The notes under the pieces are model-generated. The model worked only from the letters and a program-made list of their open reading frames with translations, did not search any database and was not told the DNA's origin. A stretch of DNA of 43,452 bases from Clostridiales bacterium (GTDB lineage Bacteria > Bacillota > Clostridia > Oscillospirales > Oscillospiraceae): the NCBI GenBank assembly GCA_022772525.1, contig JALFAD010000093.1, positions 1 to 43,452 of the forward strand. The letters are read 5' to 3'. Below, in pieces: positions 15,313-24,486 of the stretch (the first letter of the stretch is position 1; each line of letters begins with the position of its first letter). The position numbers were made by a program, and so were the translations under genes.

Positions 15313-16405
15313 ACAGAGCAAAGGACCCATTGTGCATATTTCCAAGCGTTCCGCCCTGCCCTGGTATCACGCCTGGGCTATTCGGGGCGCGGCGATCCTG
15401 CTGGCGCTGGTGGTCTGCGCCTTCGTTACCACCGCGCTGACCGGAGAAGATCCCATCGGCGTTTACAAGACTATGTTCGCCGGCGCTTTCGGTACCAAGC
15501 GGAAGGCGTGGATTCTGGGCCAGAATCTTGCAATTCTACTGTGCATCTCTCTGGCGGTGACTCCCGCTTTCAAGATGCGGTTTTGGAACATCGGCGGCGA
15601 GGGTCAGGTGCTCATCGGCGGCCTTGCCACCGCCGCCTGCATGATTTTGCTGGGGGACAAAATTCCCAACTGGCTGCTGATTGCCATTATGGTCGCTGCC
15701 AGCATTACCGCCGGCGCCATCTGGGGTGGTATCCCCGCCATCTGCAAGGCCAAGTGGAACACCAACGAGACCCTGTTCACCCTGATGATGAACTATGTGG
15801 CGACCCAGCTGGTTGCCTTTTTCGTCATCGTCTGGGAGGTGCCCAAGGGCGCGGGCAAGATCGGCATTATCAACCAGACCACCCAGGCGGGCTGGCTGCC
15901 CCAGATCGGCAGCTACAAGTACCTGCTGAACATTCTGGTGGTAGCGGTGCTGACGGTTCTCATGTATTTTTATCTGTCCCGCTCCAAGCAGGGCTATGAA
16001 ATCGCCGTGGTAGGCGAAAGCGAGCGGACGGCCCGGTATGTGGGCATCAACGTGGGCCGAGTCATCGTGCGCACCATGCTGATTTCCGGCGGTATCTGCG
16101 GTCTGGCAGGCCTGCTGCTGGTGGGCGGCACCGACCACACCATCACCACCACCATCGCCGGCGGCAGAGGCTTTACGGCGGTTATGGTGGCGTGGCTGGC
16201 AAAGTTCAATCCTCTGGTCATGGTATTCACCAGCTTCCTGCTGGTGTTCCTGAGCCGCGGCGCCAGCGAGATTTCCACCATTTATGGTCTGAACCACTCC
16301 TTCGGCGATATTCTCACCGGCATTATCCTGTTCTTCATCATCGGCAGCGAGTTCTTCATCAGCTACCGGCTCAGCTTCCTGAAGCACACCAAGAAGGAGG
16401 GCTAA
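15305..16405 (+). CDS. Nucleoside-type ABC importer permease 1
   Basis: A 366-residue multi-pass permease of the branched-chain/ribose/nucleoside family. It starts inside the end of the ATPase gene (8-base overlap). The family loop EGQVLIGGLATAACMILL with WNIGGEGQ is clear, and a second conserved region is AVVGESERTARYVGINV. It should form the channel with the next permease. Regulation is by the operon promoter at 12244. Confidence 0.92.
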   Translation: MRKQSKGPIVHISKRSALPWYHAWAIRGAAILLALVVCAFVTTALTGEDPIGVYKTMFAGAFGTKRKAWILGQNLAILLCISLAVTPAFKMRFWNIGGEGQVLIGGLATAACMILLGDKIPNWLLIAIMVAASITAGAIWGGIPAICKAKWNTNETLFTLMMNYVATQLVAFFVIVWEVPKGAGKIGIINQTTQAGWLPQIGSYKYLLNILVVAVLTVLMYFYLSRSKQGYEIAVVGESERTARYVGINVGRVIVRTMLISGGICGLAGLLLVGGTDHTITTTIAGGRGFTAVMVAWLAKFNPLVMVFTSFLLVFLSRGASEISTIYGLNHSFGDILTGIILFFIIGSEFFISYRLSFLKHTKKEG

Positions 16406-16409
16406 GGAA

Positions 16410-17393
16410 ATGTTTGATTTTGTATCGTTTTTCCCCCGTGCCGTCATGCAGGGCATCCCGCTGCTGCTGGGCGCTACCGGCGAGACCCTGACGGAAAAGT
16501 CCGGCAACCTGAATCTGGGTATTCCCGGCATCATGTATGTTGGAGGCATCTGCGGCGTCATTGGTGCGTTTTTCTATGAGCAGAGCGGTCATATGAACGG
16601 ATTTCTGGCGGTTGCCATTCCGGTGCTGTGCTGTCTGTTGGGCAGCCTTCTCATGGGCCTTCTGTACTGCTTCCTGACGGTGAACCTCCGGGCCAACCAG
16701 AACGTCACCGGCCTTGCCATGACCACCTTCGGCGTGGGCTTCGGCAACTTCTTCGGCGGCTCCCTGATTAAGCTCACCGGCAGCGAGGTGCCCTCCATCG
16801 CCCTGTCCGCCACCAGCGCCTACTTTAGTAAAAGTCTGCCCTTTACGGACAAGCTGGGGGCCTTTGGCAAGCTGTTCTGCTCCTATGGCTTCCTTGCCTA
16901 TGCGGCGATTATCATTGCGCTGGTGTGCTCCTATGTTCTGAAACGCACCCGGGTAGGCTTGCAGCTGCGGGCCGTGGGTGAAAGCCCCGCTACCGCTGAC
17001 GCTGCCGGTATTGATATTGCAAAGTATAAGTACGTTGCTACCTGCGTGGGCAGCATGATTGCGGGCCTTGGCGGCCTGTACTACGTCATGGACTACGCCT
17101 GCGGCGTCTGGTCCAACGATGCCTTCGGCGACCGTGGCTGGCTGGCTATCGCGCTGGTGATCTTCACCATTTGGCGGCCCAATCTGGGGATTCTTGCCTC
17201 CATTCTCTTCGGCGGTCTGTATATCCTGTACCTGTTCATCCCCACGGGCACCAATCTGGCGGTGAAGGAGCTGTACAAGATGCTGCCCTACATTGTCACG
17301 ATCTTCGTGCTGGTGCTCACCAGTATGCGCAACAAGCGGGACAACCAGCCCCCCGAGAGCCTGGGCGTTCCCTACTTCCGGGAAGACCGATAA
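16410..17393 (+). CDS. Nucleoside-type ABC importer permease 2
   Basis: A 327-residue permease of the same family as its neighbour, four bases downstream, with AAGGAGGGC in the preceding coding end serving as ribosome binding site. Conserved parts are LTEKSGNLNLGIPGIMYVGG and AVGESPATADAAGIDIAKYK. It completes a binding protein, ATPase, two-permease importer. Confidence 0.92.
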   Translation: MFDFVSFFPRAVMQGIPLLLGATGETLTEKSGNLNLGIPGIMYVGGICGVIGAFFYEQSGHMNGFLAVAIPVLCCLLGSLLMGLLYCFLTVNLRANQNVTGLAMTTFGVGFGNFFGGSLIKLTGSEVPSIALSATSAYFSKSLPFTDKLGAFGKLFCSYGFLAYAAIIIALVCSYVLKRTRVGLQLRAVGESPATADAAGIDIAKYKYVATCVGSMIAGLGGLYYVMDYACGVWSNDAFGDRGWLAIALVIFTIWRPNLGILASILFGGLYILYLFIPTGTNLAVKELYKMLPYIVTIFVLVLTSMRNKRDNQPPESLGVPYFREDR

Positions 17394-17402
17394 AACCACA
17401 AG

Positions 17403-17424
17403 CGCCGCCCGGGTTCGGGCGGCG
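17403..17424 (+). terminator. Terminator of the BMP operon
   Basis: A 9-bp perfect stem, CGCCGCCCG with CGGGCGGCG, loop GGTT, followed by TTGCTGTTT. Confidence 0.75.
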
Positions 17425-17510
17425 TTGCTGTTTGGCATCGGAAAGTATCTCACACTGTTTTATTAAAATACGCACGCATTCTTCATCAATCGGTACAGGA
17501 GAACGTTTTT

Positions 17511-18434
17511 ATGTCAATGAATTTGGTTTTGCAGCAGATTTTGATAATTTTCTGCTATGTGGCAGTGGGCGCGGGCGCCGGAAAACTGGGCATCATTGAT
17601 CCCAACCAGCGAAAATATCTGACGAAGCTCTGTTCCGGCCTGATCCTGCCCTTCACCATTCTGTCCGCCGCCAGCATGGAGGTAGGGGAAGAGGGCTTCC
17701 GCAGTCTGGGCATCGCCATAGGCATCATGGCCCTGACTATGGGCGGTGCGATGGCAGGCAGTCTGCTCCTGCTTCACGTGTTTCACGCGGAGGACAAGCT
17801 GCGCGCCGCTATGACCAGTCTGATTACCTTTCCCAACTGCACCTTTCTGGGCCTGCCCCTGTGTCAGGCGCTGTTCGGGGAAATTGCGGTGCTCTACAAC
17901 TGCGCGGCGCTGATTGTTTTCAACGTGCTGTTCTTTACCATTCAGATGCCCCTGTTTACGGGCGGAAAGATCAATTTGAAAGCTATCCTTACGGTACCCA
18001 CCCTTGCCACCTTTGCCTTGCTTGGCATGCTGGCGCTGGGAATCCACTGGCCCGCCCCGGTACAGACGGTCATCGGAAGCATCGGTAGTATGATTACGCC
18101 CCTGTCCCTCATTATTATCGGTGTCATGCTGTCGGAAAACGACCTGTTCGCCCTTTTCCGGGAAAAAGTGGCGTATTTGGTGATGGCCCTTCGGAATTTC
18201 CTGATTCCAGCGCTGGCGATGCTGGTGCTGATGATTATGCCCATGTGCGCCGGGGATAAGCTGTGTGTGCTGGTGTATCTGGCCTGTCCCTGCGCCACGC
18301 TAACCACCATCTATTCTATTCAGACTGACACCCATCCGGAGCTGTGTGCCCGGTCGGTGCTGTTTTCCACCATTTGCTTTGCCATCAGCCTGCCTGTGGT
18401 CATCGCGGCAGGGCAGTTCCTGTTTGGGGCATAG
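17511..18434 (+). CDS. AEC-family (auxin efflux carrier-type) transporter
   Basis: A 307-residue membrane protein with about ten helices. Family features: an N-terminal half ending in LITFPNCTFLGLPLCQALFG, where the conserved N-x-x-F-x-G-x-P motif lies, and a C-terminal half with PCATLTTIYSIQ. Bacterial members carry malate or other organic acids; the substrate here is unknown. AGGAGA precedes the ATG. It appears to be a single gene. Confidence 0.88.
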   Translation: MSMNLVLQQILIIFCYVAVGAGAGKLGIIDPNQRKYLTKLCSGLILPFTILSAASMEVGEEGFRSLGIAIGIMALTMGGAMAGSLLLLHVFHAEDKLRAAMTSLITFPNCTFLGLPLCQALFGEIAVLYNCAALIVFNVLFFTIQMPLFTGGKINLKAILTVPTLATFALLGMLALGIHWPAPVQTVIGSIGSMITPLSLIIIGVMLSENDLFALFREKVAYLVMALRNFLIPALAMLVLMIMPMCAGDKLCVLVYLACPCATLTTIYSIQTDTHPELCARSVLFSTICFAISLPVVIAAGQFLFGA

Positions 18435-18477
18435 AATTCGCATAATCTGTGAACAAACATAGGATACTTTATGAACT

Positions 18478-18519
18478 TTAGCACTCTGACCTTGACAGTG
18501 CTAAAATCAGCGCTATAAT
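18478..18519 (+). promoter_or_regulatory. CIRCE operator and promoter of the hsp20 gene
   Basis: TTAGCACTC (18478-18486), nine bases, then CAGTGCTAA (18496-18504) matches the CIRCE element bound by HrcA with one base changed (C for G at 18496). That base is part of a perfect TTGACA -35 box (18492-18497), followed by a 16-base spacer and TATAAT (18514-18519). HrcA binding would cover the -35 box and repress until heat stress. Confidence 0.88.
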
Positions 18520-18617
18520 ACAGGTGTTCCTTGAGAGAGGGACAGAAGGTAACAAAAGATCGCCTACGCCCGACATTCCGTCAGACGCCAACGAAGGATT
18601 GAATGGAGGAATGACTT

Positions 18618-19064
18618 ATGTTGCCTGGATTTTTTGGTGAGAACCTGTTCGATGATTTGTTTACAGACCCCTTTGACATGCTGATGCCTGTCCGGGGCAA
18701 TGACCCGCTGTATGGCAAGCACGCCCGGAATCTGATGAAGACCGATGTCCGGGAGCTGCCGGATACCTATGAGGTGGATGTGGACCTGCCCGGCTTCAAG
18801 AAGGACGAGATCACGGTTGACCTGAAAAATGGCTACCTGACCATCGGCGCGTCCAAGGGCCTGGACAAGGATCAGAGCGATCAGAACGGCAAGTATCTCC
18901 GCCGGGAGCGTTACGCCGGCGTTTGCAGCCGGAGCTTCTATGTGGGCGAGAATGTCCGCCCCGAGGATATCAGTGCCAAGTATGAGGATGGCATCCTGAG
19001 ACTGTCCGTACCCAAGGCTGCCCGGAAGGAACTGCCTGCCAGCACTTCCATTTTCATCGAGTAA
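18618..19064 (+). CDS. Small heat shock protein, Hsp20/alpha-crystallin family
   Basis: A 148-residue ATP-independent holdase chaperone. The alpha-crystallin domain covers about residues 38-130: ELPDTYEVDVDLPGFKKDEI, LKNGYLTIGAS, and the closing KYEDGILRLSVPK with the conserved G-I-L-x-L. The IXI-like end is SIFIE. The 5' leader is about 90 bases, with TGGAGGAATG just before the start. Controlled by a CIRCE/HrcA site. Confidence 0.93.
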   Translation: MLPGFFGENLFDDLFTDPFDMLMPVRGNDPLYGKHARNLMKTDVRELPDTYEVDVDLPGFKKDEITVDLKNGYLTIGASKGLDKDQSDQNGKYLRRERYAGVCSRSFYVGENVRPEDISAKYEDGILRLSVPKAARKELPASTSIFIE

Positions 19065-19076
19065 AGGATCATTTGC

Positions 19077-19115
19077 GCCCCGCCCGCCGCGCTTTGCACG
19101 GCAGGCGGGGCTTTT
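19077..19115 (+). terminator. Terminator of the hsp20 gene
   Basis: GCCCCGCC with GGCGGGGC (19077-19084 and 19104-19111), extended by inner pairs, then TTTTGTT. Confidence 0.85.
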
Positions 19116-19176
19116 GTTATTGTGATTTTAGCGGGGGAAGCGGAAGAATTTTGGGGAAAATAGGGCAAAAAGCGAA

Positions 19177-19205
19177 TTGACAGCCGTTTCCTGCTGTGGT
19201 ACCAT
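19177..19205 (+). promoter_or_regulatory. Promoter of the ZIP transporter gene
   Basis: TTGACA (19177-19182), a 17-base spacer and TACCAT (19200-19205), the same pair of boxes as at 12244. Confidence 0.6.
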
Positions 19206-19255
19206 ATGACACGAATAGTTATCCTAGGCTAACAGATAAGGAGGCTTCCTACAAA

Positions 19256-20104
19256 ATGATTTGGAGCGTAATCGGAATTACCGCCCTTGCGGGTATGGGC
19301 GGTACCGGCTTGGGCGGATTGATTTCCTGCCTGTTCCGAAAGGATTCCAGCAAGACCGTCAGCCTGCTGCTGTCTTTTGCCGCCGGGGTAATGACGTCTG
19401 TCGTGTGCTTTGACCTGCTGACGGAGGCGCTGCATCCGGACAACCTGAGCAACGATGTGGGCCTGGTGGTCACCGGCGTGCTGGTGGGGTATGTGGTAAT
19501 CGCCTTGCTGAATGCGCTGATTGACCGCAAAACCAACCATGAAGTCGCTCACATTGACGAAAACCACCCAAAAACGGCGGACTCTCTGGAAGAGCTGACC
19601 CACGCCAACCATCTGAAGGAGCACCGGGAAGGCCGTCAGCCCCGCAGCGGACTGTTTCTGGCGGGACTGGTGATGGCGGCAGCCATTGCCCTGCACAACG
19701 TGCCTGAGGGCATGGTCATCGGCGCGTCCTTTGCCCGGACGGCAGCGGAGACCCTGCTGAACCGGGGCGGCCTGACCATGGCGGTGGTGATCGGCTTGCA
19801 CAACATTCCTGAGGGGATGGCGGTGGCTGTCCCCCTGATTTCCGGCGGAATGCCCAAGGCCCGTTCCGTGCTGGTCACGGCGCTGACCGGCTTTCCCACC
19901 ATTTTGGGCGCTCTGCTGGGCTTTATGGTGGGCGCTATGGGCCCCACGGCGCTGGCCCTGTCCCTGAGCTTTGCCTCCGGTGCTATGCTGTATGTGGTGT
20001 TCGGCGAACTGATGCCGGAAGCGATCCTCATGTGGCGCTCCAAGCTCCCGGCTGCCGCGACGGTCATCGGAATTTTGACAGGCATCATTATTATCTACAT
20101 GTAA
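19256..20104 (+). CDS. ZIP-family metal transporter
   Basis: A 282-residue membrane protein with about eight helices. The two metal-site helices are LHNVPEGMVIGASF and LHNIPEGMAVAVPL, both with the HNxPEG pattern. A variable cytoplasmic loop with His residues (VAHIDENHPK, THANHLKEHREG) lies between helices 3 and 4. It likely moves Zn2+, Fe2+ or Mn2+ inward. AAGGAGG (19238-19244) supports ATG 19256 over the upstream in-frame GTG at 19196. Confidence 0.92.
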   Translation: MIWSVIGITALAGMGGTGLGGLISCLFRKDSSKTVSLLLSFAAGVMTSVVCFDLLTEALHPDNLSNDVGLVVTGVLVGYVVIALLNALIDRKTNHEVAHIDENHPKTADSLEELTHANHLKEHREGRQPRSGLFLAGLVMAAAIALHNVPEGMVIGASFARTAAETLLNRGGLTMAVVIGLHNIPEGMAVAVPLISGGMPKARSVLVTALTGFPTILGALLGFMVGAMGPTALALSLSFASGAMLYVVFGELMPEAILMWRSKLPAAATVIGILTGIIIIYM

Positions 20105-20109
20105 TCCAG

Positions 20110-20143
20110 ACACGGGCGGCATTCGCGTGAATGCCGCCCGTGT
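20110..20143. terminator. Bidirectional terminator between ZIP and glgP genes
   Basis: A 15-bp perfect stem (20110-20124 with 20129-20143), loop GCGT, flanked by a T-rich tail on the plus side. The two genes converge here, so it serves both. Confidence 0.88.
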
Positions 20144-20148
20144 TGTTA

Positions 20149-22410
20149 TTATTTTCCAAGATGCCAGATATCCTGATTGTATTCCGCAATGGTGCGGTCA
20201 GAGGAGAACAGGCCGGCATTGGCGATATTCACCAGGCAGCGGCGGCTCCAATCCAGAGGATCAATGGCGTAGTCTGCCAGTGCCTGGCCCTTGCGGACCA
20301 CATAGGCGTTGAAGTCCGGCAGGGTCTGGAACCAATCCTTGCCCTTCAGTTCCTTCTGAAGACGGCTCAGCAGCTCGAAGGAGCCGACCTGAGACATTTC
20401 CGGACTGGTCAGGAAGTCAATGGCCCGATGCAGGTTGGGGTCGCCCTCATACCACTCGGAGGCCTTATAGTCCCCGGCGGCGTAGCGGCGGATAACCTGA
20501 TCAGAGGTCTGGCCGAAGATATAAATATTGTCGGAGCCTACCTGCTGGCTGATTTCCACATTGGCGCCGTCCATGGTTCCAAGGGTCAGAGCACCGTTCA
20601 GCATGAACTTCATGTTGCCGGTACCGGAGGCCTCCTTGGAAGCCAGACTGATCTGCTCAGACAGGTCGCAGGCGGGAATCATCTTCTCCGCGGCGGTGAC
20701 GTTGTAGTTCTCCACGAACACGATCTGCAGCCACTGGGAAACCACCGGATCGGCGGCAATGACCTTGGACAGGGTCAGCAGCGCGTGAATAATGTCCTTG
20801 GCGATGGTGTAGGCGGGAGCAGCCTTGGCGCCGAAGATGGACACCAGTGGCACCGGGGGCAGGTGCCCGGCCTTGATTTCGAAATACTGGTGAATGAGGT
20901 ACAGCAGGTTCAGCTGCTGCCGCTTGTACTCATGCAGCCGCTTGGACTGGATGTCGAACATGGCACCGGGATTGACGGTGATGCCCTGCTCCTGCTTCAG
21001 CCACCGGCACAGCTCCCGCTTATTCTGCTTCTTAATGGCAGCCAGCCGTTCCAGCACGGGTGTATCGTTTTCATAGGCCAGCAGCTTTGTAAGCTCTGCG
21101 GCATCCTTGTGGAAGCCGGTGCCGATGAGGTTCTCAATCTGGCTGGTCAGCAAGGGATTGCACTTGATGAGCCAGCGGCGGAAGGTGATGCCGTTGGTCT
21201 TGTTGTTGAACTTCTCGGGGTACAGCTCATAGAAGCCGTGCAGCTCGGAATCCTTCAGAATCTGGGTGTGCAGAGCGGCAACACCGTTGGTGGAGTGGGT
21301 GAAGTGGATGTCCATGTGGGCCATGTGCACCTTGCCGTCCTTGTCGATAATGGCAAGGCTCTTATCCTCGGTGCGCTTGGCGACCACCGCGTCCAGCTTC
21401 TCGATAATGGGCATCAGCTGGGGCACGGCGGCCTCCAGATAGGCCCGGGGCCACTTTTCCAGGGCTTCTGCCAGAATGGTGTGGTTGGTGTAGGCGCAGG
21501 TCTTGGTGACGATCTCAACGGCTTCGTCGAATTCGATGCCCTTCTCGCCCAGCAGACGAATCAGCTCAGGGATGACCATGCTGGGGTGGGTGTCGTTGAT
21601 CTGAATGGCGGCGTAGTCCGCAAGGTTGTGGTAGTTGCAGCCCCGGGCGGCGCACTCCGCCAGAATCAGCTGGGCGCCGGCGGACACCATCAGGTACTGC
21701 TGGTAAATGCGCAGCTGACGACCTGCTTCGTCGGAGTCGTCGGGGTAAAGGAACAGGGTCAGGTTCTTGTCGATGGCGGTCTTGTCGAAGGCAATGCCAT
21801 CGTGAACGATGCTCTCATCCACCGTGTCAATGTCGAACAGGTTCAGGGTGTTGGTGCGGCCCTCGTAGCCGGTGACCGCCAGCTTGTAAAGCCGGGCGGT
21901 ATAGGTCTTGCCGCCGAGGATGACGGGATAGGTAAAATCCGTCTTTTCTGCCCAGCTGTGATCGGTGAGCCAGGGGTCGGGCAGTTCCTTCTGCACGCCG
22001 TCCGCCAGAGACTGGTGGAACAGGCCGAAGTGATACCGCAGGCCGATGCCGTCGCCGGGTAGGTTCAGGGTAGCGAGGGAATCCAGGAAGCAGGCCGCCA
22101 GACGGCCCAGACCGCCGTTGCCCAGAGAGGGCTCCGGCTCCACCTCTTCAATGTCCGCCAGATTTTTTCCCGCGGCCAGTAGAGCAGAGCGCACCTCGTC
22201 ATACAGCCCCAAATTAATCAGGTTGTTGGACAGCAGCTTGCCGATGAGGAATTCCGCACTGATGTAGTACAGCTTCCGTCCCTCCACCGGGCGAATCTGC
22301 TGGGCGGACTTTTCGTTCACCAGCTTCAAAAGAGCGAGATAAAGTTCCTCGTTGGAGCACGCAGCCAGAGGCTTCCCGGTGAGCTTAACAAGCGTTTCGG
22401 TCATGGTCAT
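20149..22410 (-). CDS. glgP: Glycogen/maltodextrin phosphorylase
   Basis: Releases glucose-1-phosphate from alpha-1,4-glucans using PLP. The PLP lysine lies in EASGTGNMKFMLNGAL, near GTMDGANVEI. Other phosphorylase features are EEVEPEPSLGNGGLGRLAAC near the N-terminus and QINDTHPSMVIPELIRLL. At 753 aa it is slightly shorter than enteric GlgP (about 815). The ATG at 22410 follows GGAGG by nine bases; a second in-frame ATG is two codons later. It stands alone, divergent from an AraC-type regulator. Confidence 0.95.
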   Translation of the reverse strand: MTMTETLVKLTGKPLAACSNEELYLALLKLVNEKSAQQIRPVEGRKLYYISAEFLIGKLLSNNLINLGLYDEVRSALLAAGKNLADIEEVEPEPSLGNGGLGRLAACFLDSLATLNLPGDGIGLRYHFGLFHQSLADGVQKELPDPWLTDHSWAEKTDFTYPVILGGKTYTARLYKLAVTGYEGRTNTLNLFDIDTVDESIVHDGIAFDKTAIDKNLTLFLYPDDSDEAGRQLRIYQQYLMVSAGAQLILAECAARGCNYHNLADYAAIQINDTHPSMVIPELIRLLGEKGIEFDEAVEIVTKTCAYTNHTILAEALEKWPRAYLEAAVPQLMPIIEKLDAVVAKRTEDKSLAIIDKDGKVHMAHMDIHFTHSTNGVAALHTQILKDSELHGFYELYPEKFNNKTNGITFRRWLIKCNPLLTSQIENLIGTGFHKDAAELTKLLAYENDTPVLERLAAIKKQNKRELCRWLKQEQGITVNPGAMFDIQSKRLHEYKRQQLNLLYLIHQYFEIKAGHLPPVPLVSIFGAKAAPAYTIAKDIIHALLTLSKVIAADPVVSQWLQIVFVENYNVTAAEKMIPACDLSEQISLASKEASGTGNMKFMLNGALTLGTMDGANVEISQQVGSDNIYIFGQTSDQVIRRYAAGDYKASEWYEGDPNLHRAIDFLTSPEMSQVGSFELLSRLQKELKGKDWFQTLPDFNAYVVRKGQALADYAIDPLDWSRRCLVNIANAGLFSSDRTIAEYNQDIWHLGK

Positions 22411-22472
22411 AAAGGGGTTCCTCCTTTTTCTATCTATATGCCTACACTATACCACGAATTTTCAGTAATATC

Positions 22473-22502
22473 TTGCACATAACAATCCAATTGTGATACA
22501 AT
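22473..22502 (+). promoter_or_regulatory. Promoter of the AraC-type regulator gene
   Basis: TTGCAC (22473-22478), an 18-base spacer and TACAAT (22497-22502), in the 114-base divergent spacer shared with glgP. Confidence 0.5.
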
Positions 22503-22524
22503 ACTATCATTGGAGGCGATTGAA

Positions 22525-23382
22525 ATGGCGGATACAGCCGCGCTGCAGGAGAATAAGCGCCACGGCGACAGGTGGTTTCCCTTTGACATTTACCCCTGCA
22601 CCATTCCCAAGGACTTTCCTCAGGTGGCTCTGCATTGGCAGAACAGTATGGAACTGATCTTTGTCAAAAAGGGGAGCGGCCTGGTTCAGGTGGGTCTGGA
22701 GTCGGTGACGGCCCGGGCGGGGGACATCTTTGTGTTTGCCCCCGGTATGCTGCATGGACTGGGACAGCTTCCCGGGGAAGTCATGGAATATGAGAATATT
22801 ATCTTTGAGGTGGAGCTGCTGGGCGGTTCCAGCGATCTGTGCTACCGGCGGTATCTGCTGCCCCTGCAGAGCGGGCGGCTGTCCCTGCCGTCCCGGCTGA
22901 CGCCGGGGCACTCATGCTATGATGCGGCGCTGGGATGTTTGCGGCAATTGGAGGACGTGAACCGGGACCGGGTGCTGGGATATGAGCTGCAAGTCAAGGG
23001 ACTGCTGCTGAGCCTGCTGTCGCTGCTGGTTGCCCAGAGCGACACGCTGCCCCCCAGCGAAAACGCGGACACCCGGCGTCTGAAAACGATTCTGCAATAT
23101 GTGACCACCCATTATGCAGAAACCCTTTCCGTGGCGGAGGCTGCCGGGGTGTGTCAGTGCAGCCCCAGTCATTTTATGCGCTGGTTCAAGCAAATGACCG
23201 GGCAGGGCTTTACGGAGTATCTCAACGCCTGCCGTCTGAACGCGGCGGCGGAGGCTCTGCGCAGCACCGACGATACCGTTTTGGCGGTAGCGGAACGGAC
23301 GGGCTTTAAGAATCTGTCCTATTTCAACCGCGCATTCAAGGCACGGTTCGGTCTGACCCCGAGGGAGTATCGGAGTCGATAA
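22525..23382 (+). CDS. AraC-family transcriptional regulator
   Basis: A 285-residue regulator with an N-terminal cupin sensor (about 15-100: MELIFVKKGSGLVQVG, ARAGDIFVFAPGMLHGLG) and a C-terminal double helix-turn-helix (about 185-285: SVAEAAGVCQCSPSHFMRWF and VLAVAERTGFKNLSYFNRAF, ending GLTPREYRSR). The cupin suggests sensing of a sugar or similar ligand. TGGAGG lies eight bases before ATG 22525. Divergence from glgP makes that gene a plausible target; this is inference. Confidence 0.9.
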   Translation: MADTAALQENKRHGDRWFPFDIYPCTIPKDFPQVALHWQNSMELIFVKKGSGLVQVGLESVTARAGDIFVFAPGMLHGLGQLPGEVMEYENIIFEVELLGGSSDLCYRRYLLPLQSGRLSLPSRLTPGHSCYDAALGCLRQLEDVNRDRVLGYELQVKGLLLSLLSLLVAQSDTLPPSENADTRRLKTILQYVTTHYAETLSVAEAAGVCQCSPSHFMRWFKQMTGQGFTEYLNACRLNAAAEALRSTDDTVLAVAERTGFKNLSYFNRAFKARFGLTPREYRSR

Positions 23383-23465
23383 TCCGTTATTCGCAATATT
23401 CATAAGATGATTGCGGAATCCTGCCGGGTTACATCATACAAGCGGTTAAAATCCGGCAGCTTTCA

Positions 23466-23654
23466 ATGGCCCCGGTCGGAAAGGGAAGCGCCATTATATT
23501 CAGCCTGATCCAGACCGCCATTGAGAATGGGCTGGACCCGTATCAATATCTCACCTGGCTGCTGAAAACCGCAAACAATGCGGATCTGAAAAATCCGGAT
23601 ATGCCCGAAAAGCTGCTGCCCTGGAACGAACCGGCAGGATGCAAAACAAAGTAA
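23466..23654 (+). pseudogene. IS66-type transposase, C-terminal remnant
   Basis: About 60 codons encode GKGSAIIFSLIQTAIENGLD, PYQYLTWLLKTA and KLLPWN, the C-terminal element of IS66 transposases. Everything upstream of the GKGSA motif is missing and no terminal repeats are evident. Confidence 0.8.
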
Positions 23655-23690
23655 CTTTGGACACTTTCAAAATATACGAAGGAGCAGGAT

Positions 23691-24226
23691 ATGAGACTGG
23701 AACAATCTGAGGCTGCGCTTTTTTACCAGTTATGGTTTCCACTGTTGGATTTTGTGAACAAGAAGTATCATGTGTGCCCCAAAACAGGGACAATAGACCA
23801 AAAGCATGGAGTTGATGCACGCGACGCCAAGGCAATTGCGGACTATTTATGGTCACACGTTGAGGTTATAGAGGAATATCTTGCCGCAGCTGAGCTGCAG
23901 AACGAATATGCTCAAATCGTAGCGGGATGGAAACAATGCAAACCAGGCAGATATATTCTGGAACGACATCAAAAAAGGGTTCGGTGTTCATCTCGGCGGA
24001 AGATGGGGCGGTTTATATGGTAAAGGGGCTGCTCTCCTCTTGGGCGGAGATGCTTGGAGAAAGTCCTGTGCTGCTGGAAGCTGTGTTAATTCCTTTCCGG
24101 GACAGCATTATTTCGGATGGGCTGGTAGTGCCGTATCGTATCTGCTTCGGCAAAGGAGCGATCGAGGATTTCAAGGAAGTGTACATGAACGCAAAGAGAA
24201 ACCATACAATACGTTTCTCTTTTTAA
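23691..24226 (+). pseudogene. Conserved Clostridial hypothetical gene with one frameshift
   Basis: The first frame (23691 to about 23970) encodes MRLEQSEAALFYQLWFPLLD and ends ...KPGRYILERH. The natural continuation, KKGSVFISAEDGAVYMVKGL, is in the -1 frame and runs to 24226. The break sits at a run of six A residues (23971-23976); one extra A would restore a protein of about 178 aa. It resembles a conserved protein found near mobile elements in Clostridia, function unknown to me. The shift may be a real mutation or a homopolymer sequencing error. Confidence 0.65.
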
Positions 24227-24238
24227 GTGAATAGCCCT

Positions 24239-24273
24239 GAGGTGTCCCAGAATACAAAACTCTGGGACGCCTC
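24239..24273 (+). terminator. Terminator after the frameshifted gene
   Basis: GAGGTGTCCCAGA (24239-24251) pairs with TCTGGGACGCCTC (24261-24273) with one mismatch, followed by TTATATA. Confidence 0.7.
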
Positions 24274-24486
24274 TTATATACTGCTAGATTTGACGCTTAC
24301 GTTACAACAGCCCCCCTGCTCTTTGTAAGCGTTGTACTTCTTCAAAATGCCGCTGATCTGGTATCGCCTGAAAAATTTCTGGATTCTGGAAGAAAAACGC
24401 TTTTCATTTTCACTTGCTATTTTTGCAGCCGTGTGTGGTTTCTTTGAATTACACAAGTGGCATAAGAATAAGTAAGCCAATTCCAA
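24274..24486 (-). pseudogene. Possible transposase N-terminal fragment
   Basis: A 70-codon minus-strand frame contains SENEKRFSSRIQKFFRRYQI and ILKKYNAYKEQG. This resembles the first part of a DDE (IS4-like) transposase seen in Clostridia. After KEQG the similarity stops. It is very short and assigned by pattern only. Confidence 0.35.

Noticed and set aside
20131..22062. Plus-strand open frame of 643 codons opposite glgP
   Set aside because: It is the antisense shadow of glycogen phosphorylase; composition is low in Lys and motif-free.
23966..23980. Programmed -1 frameshift at the A run
   Set aside because: The codon phase at the run (CAA AAA AGG) does not give the usual slippery heptamer, and no stimulatory structure was seen nearby; mutation or sequencing error is simpler.
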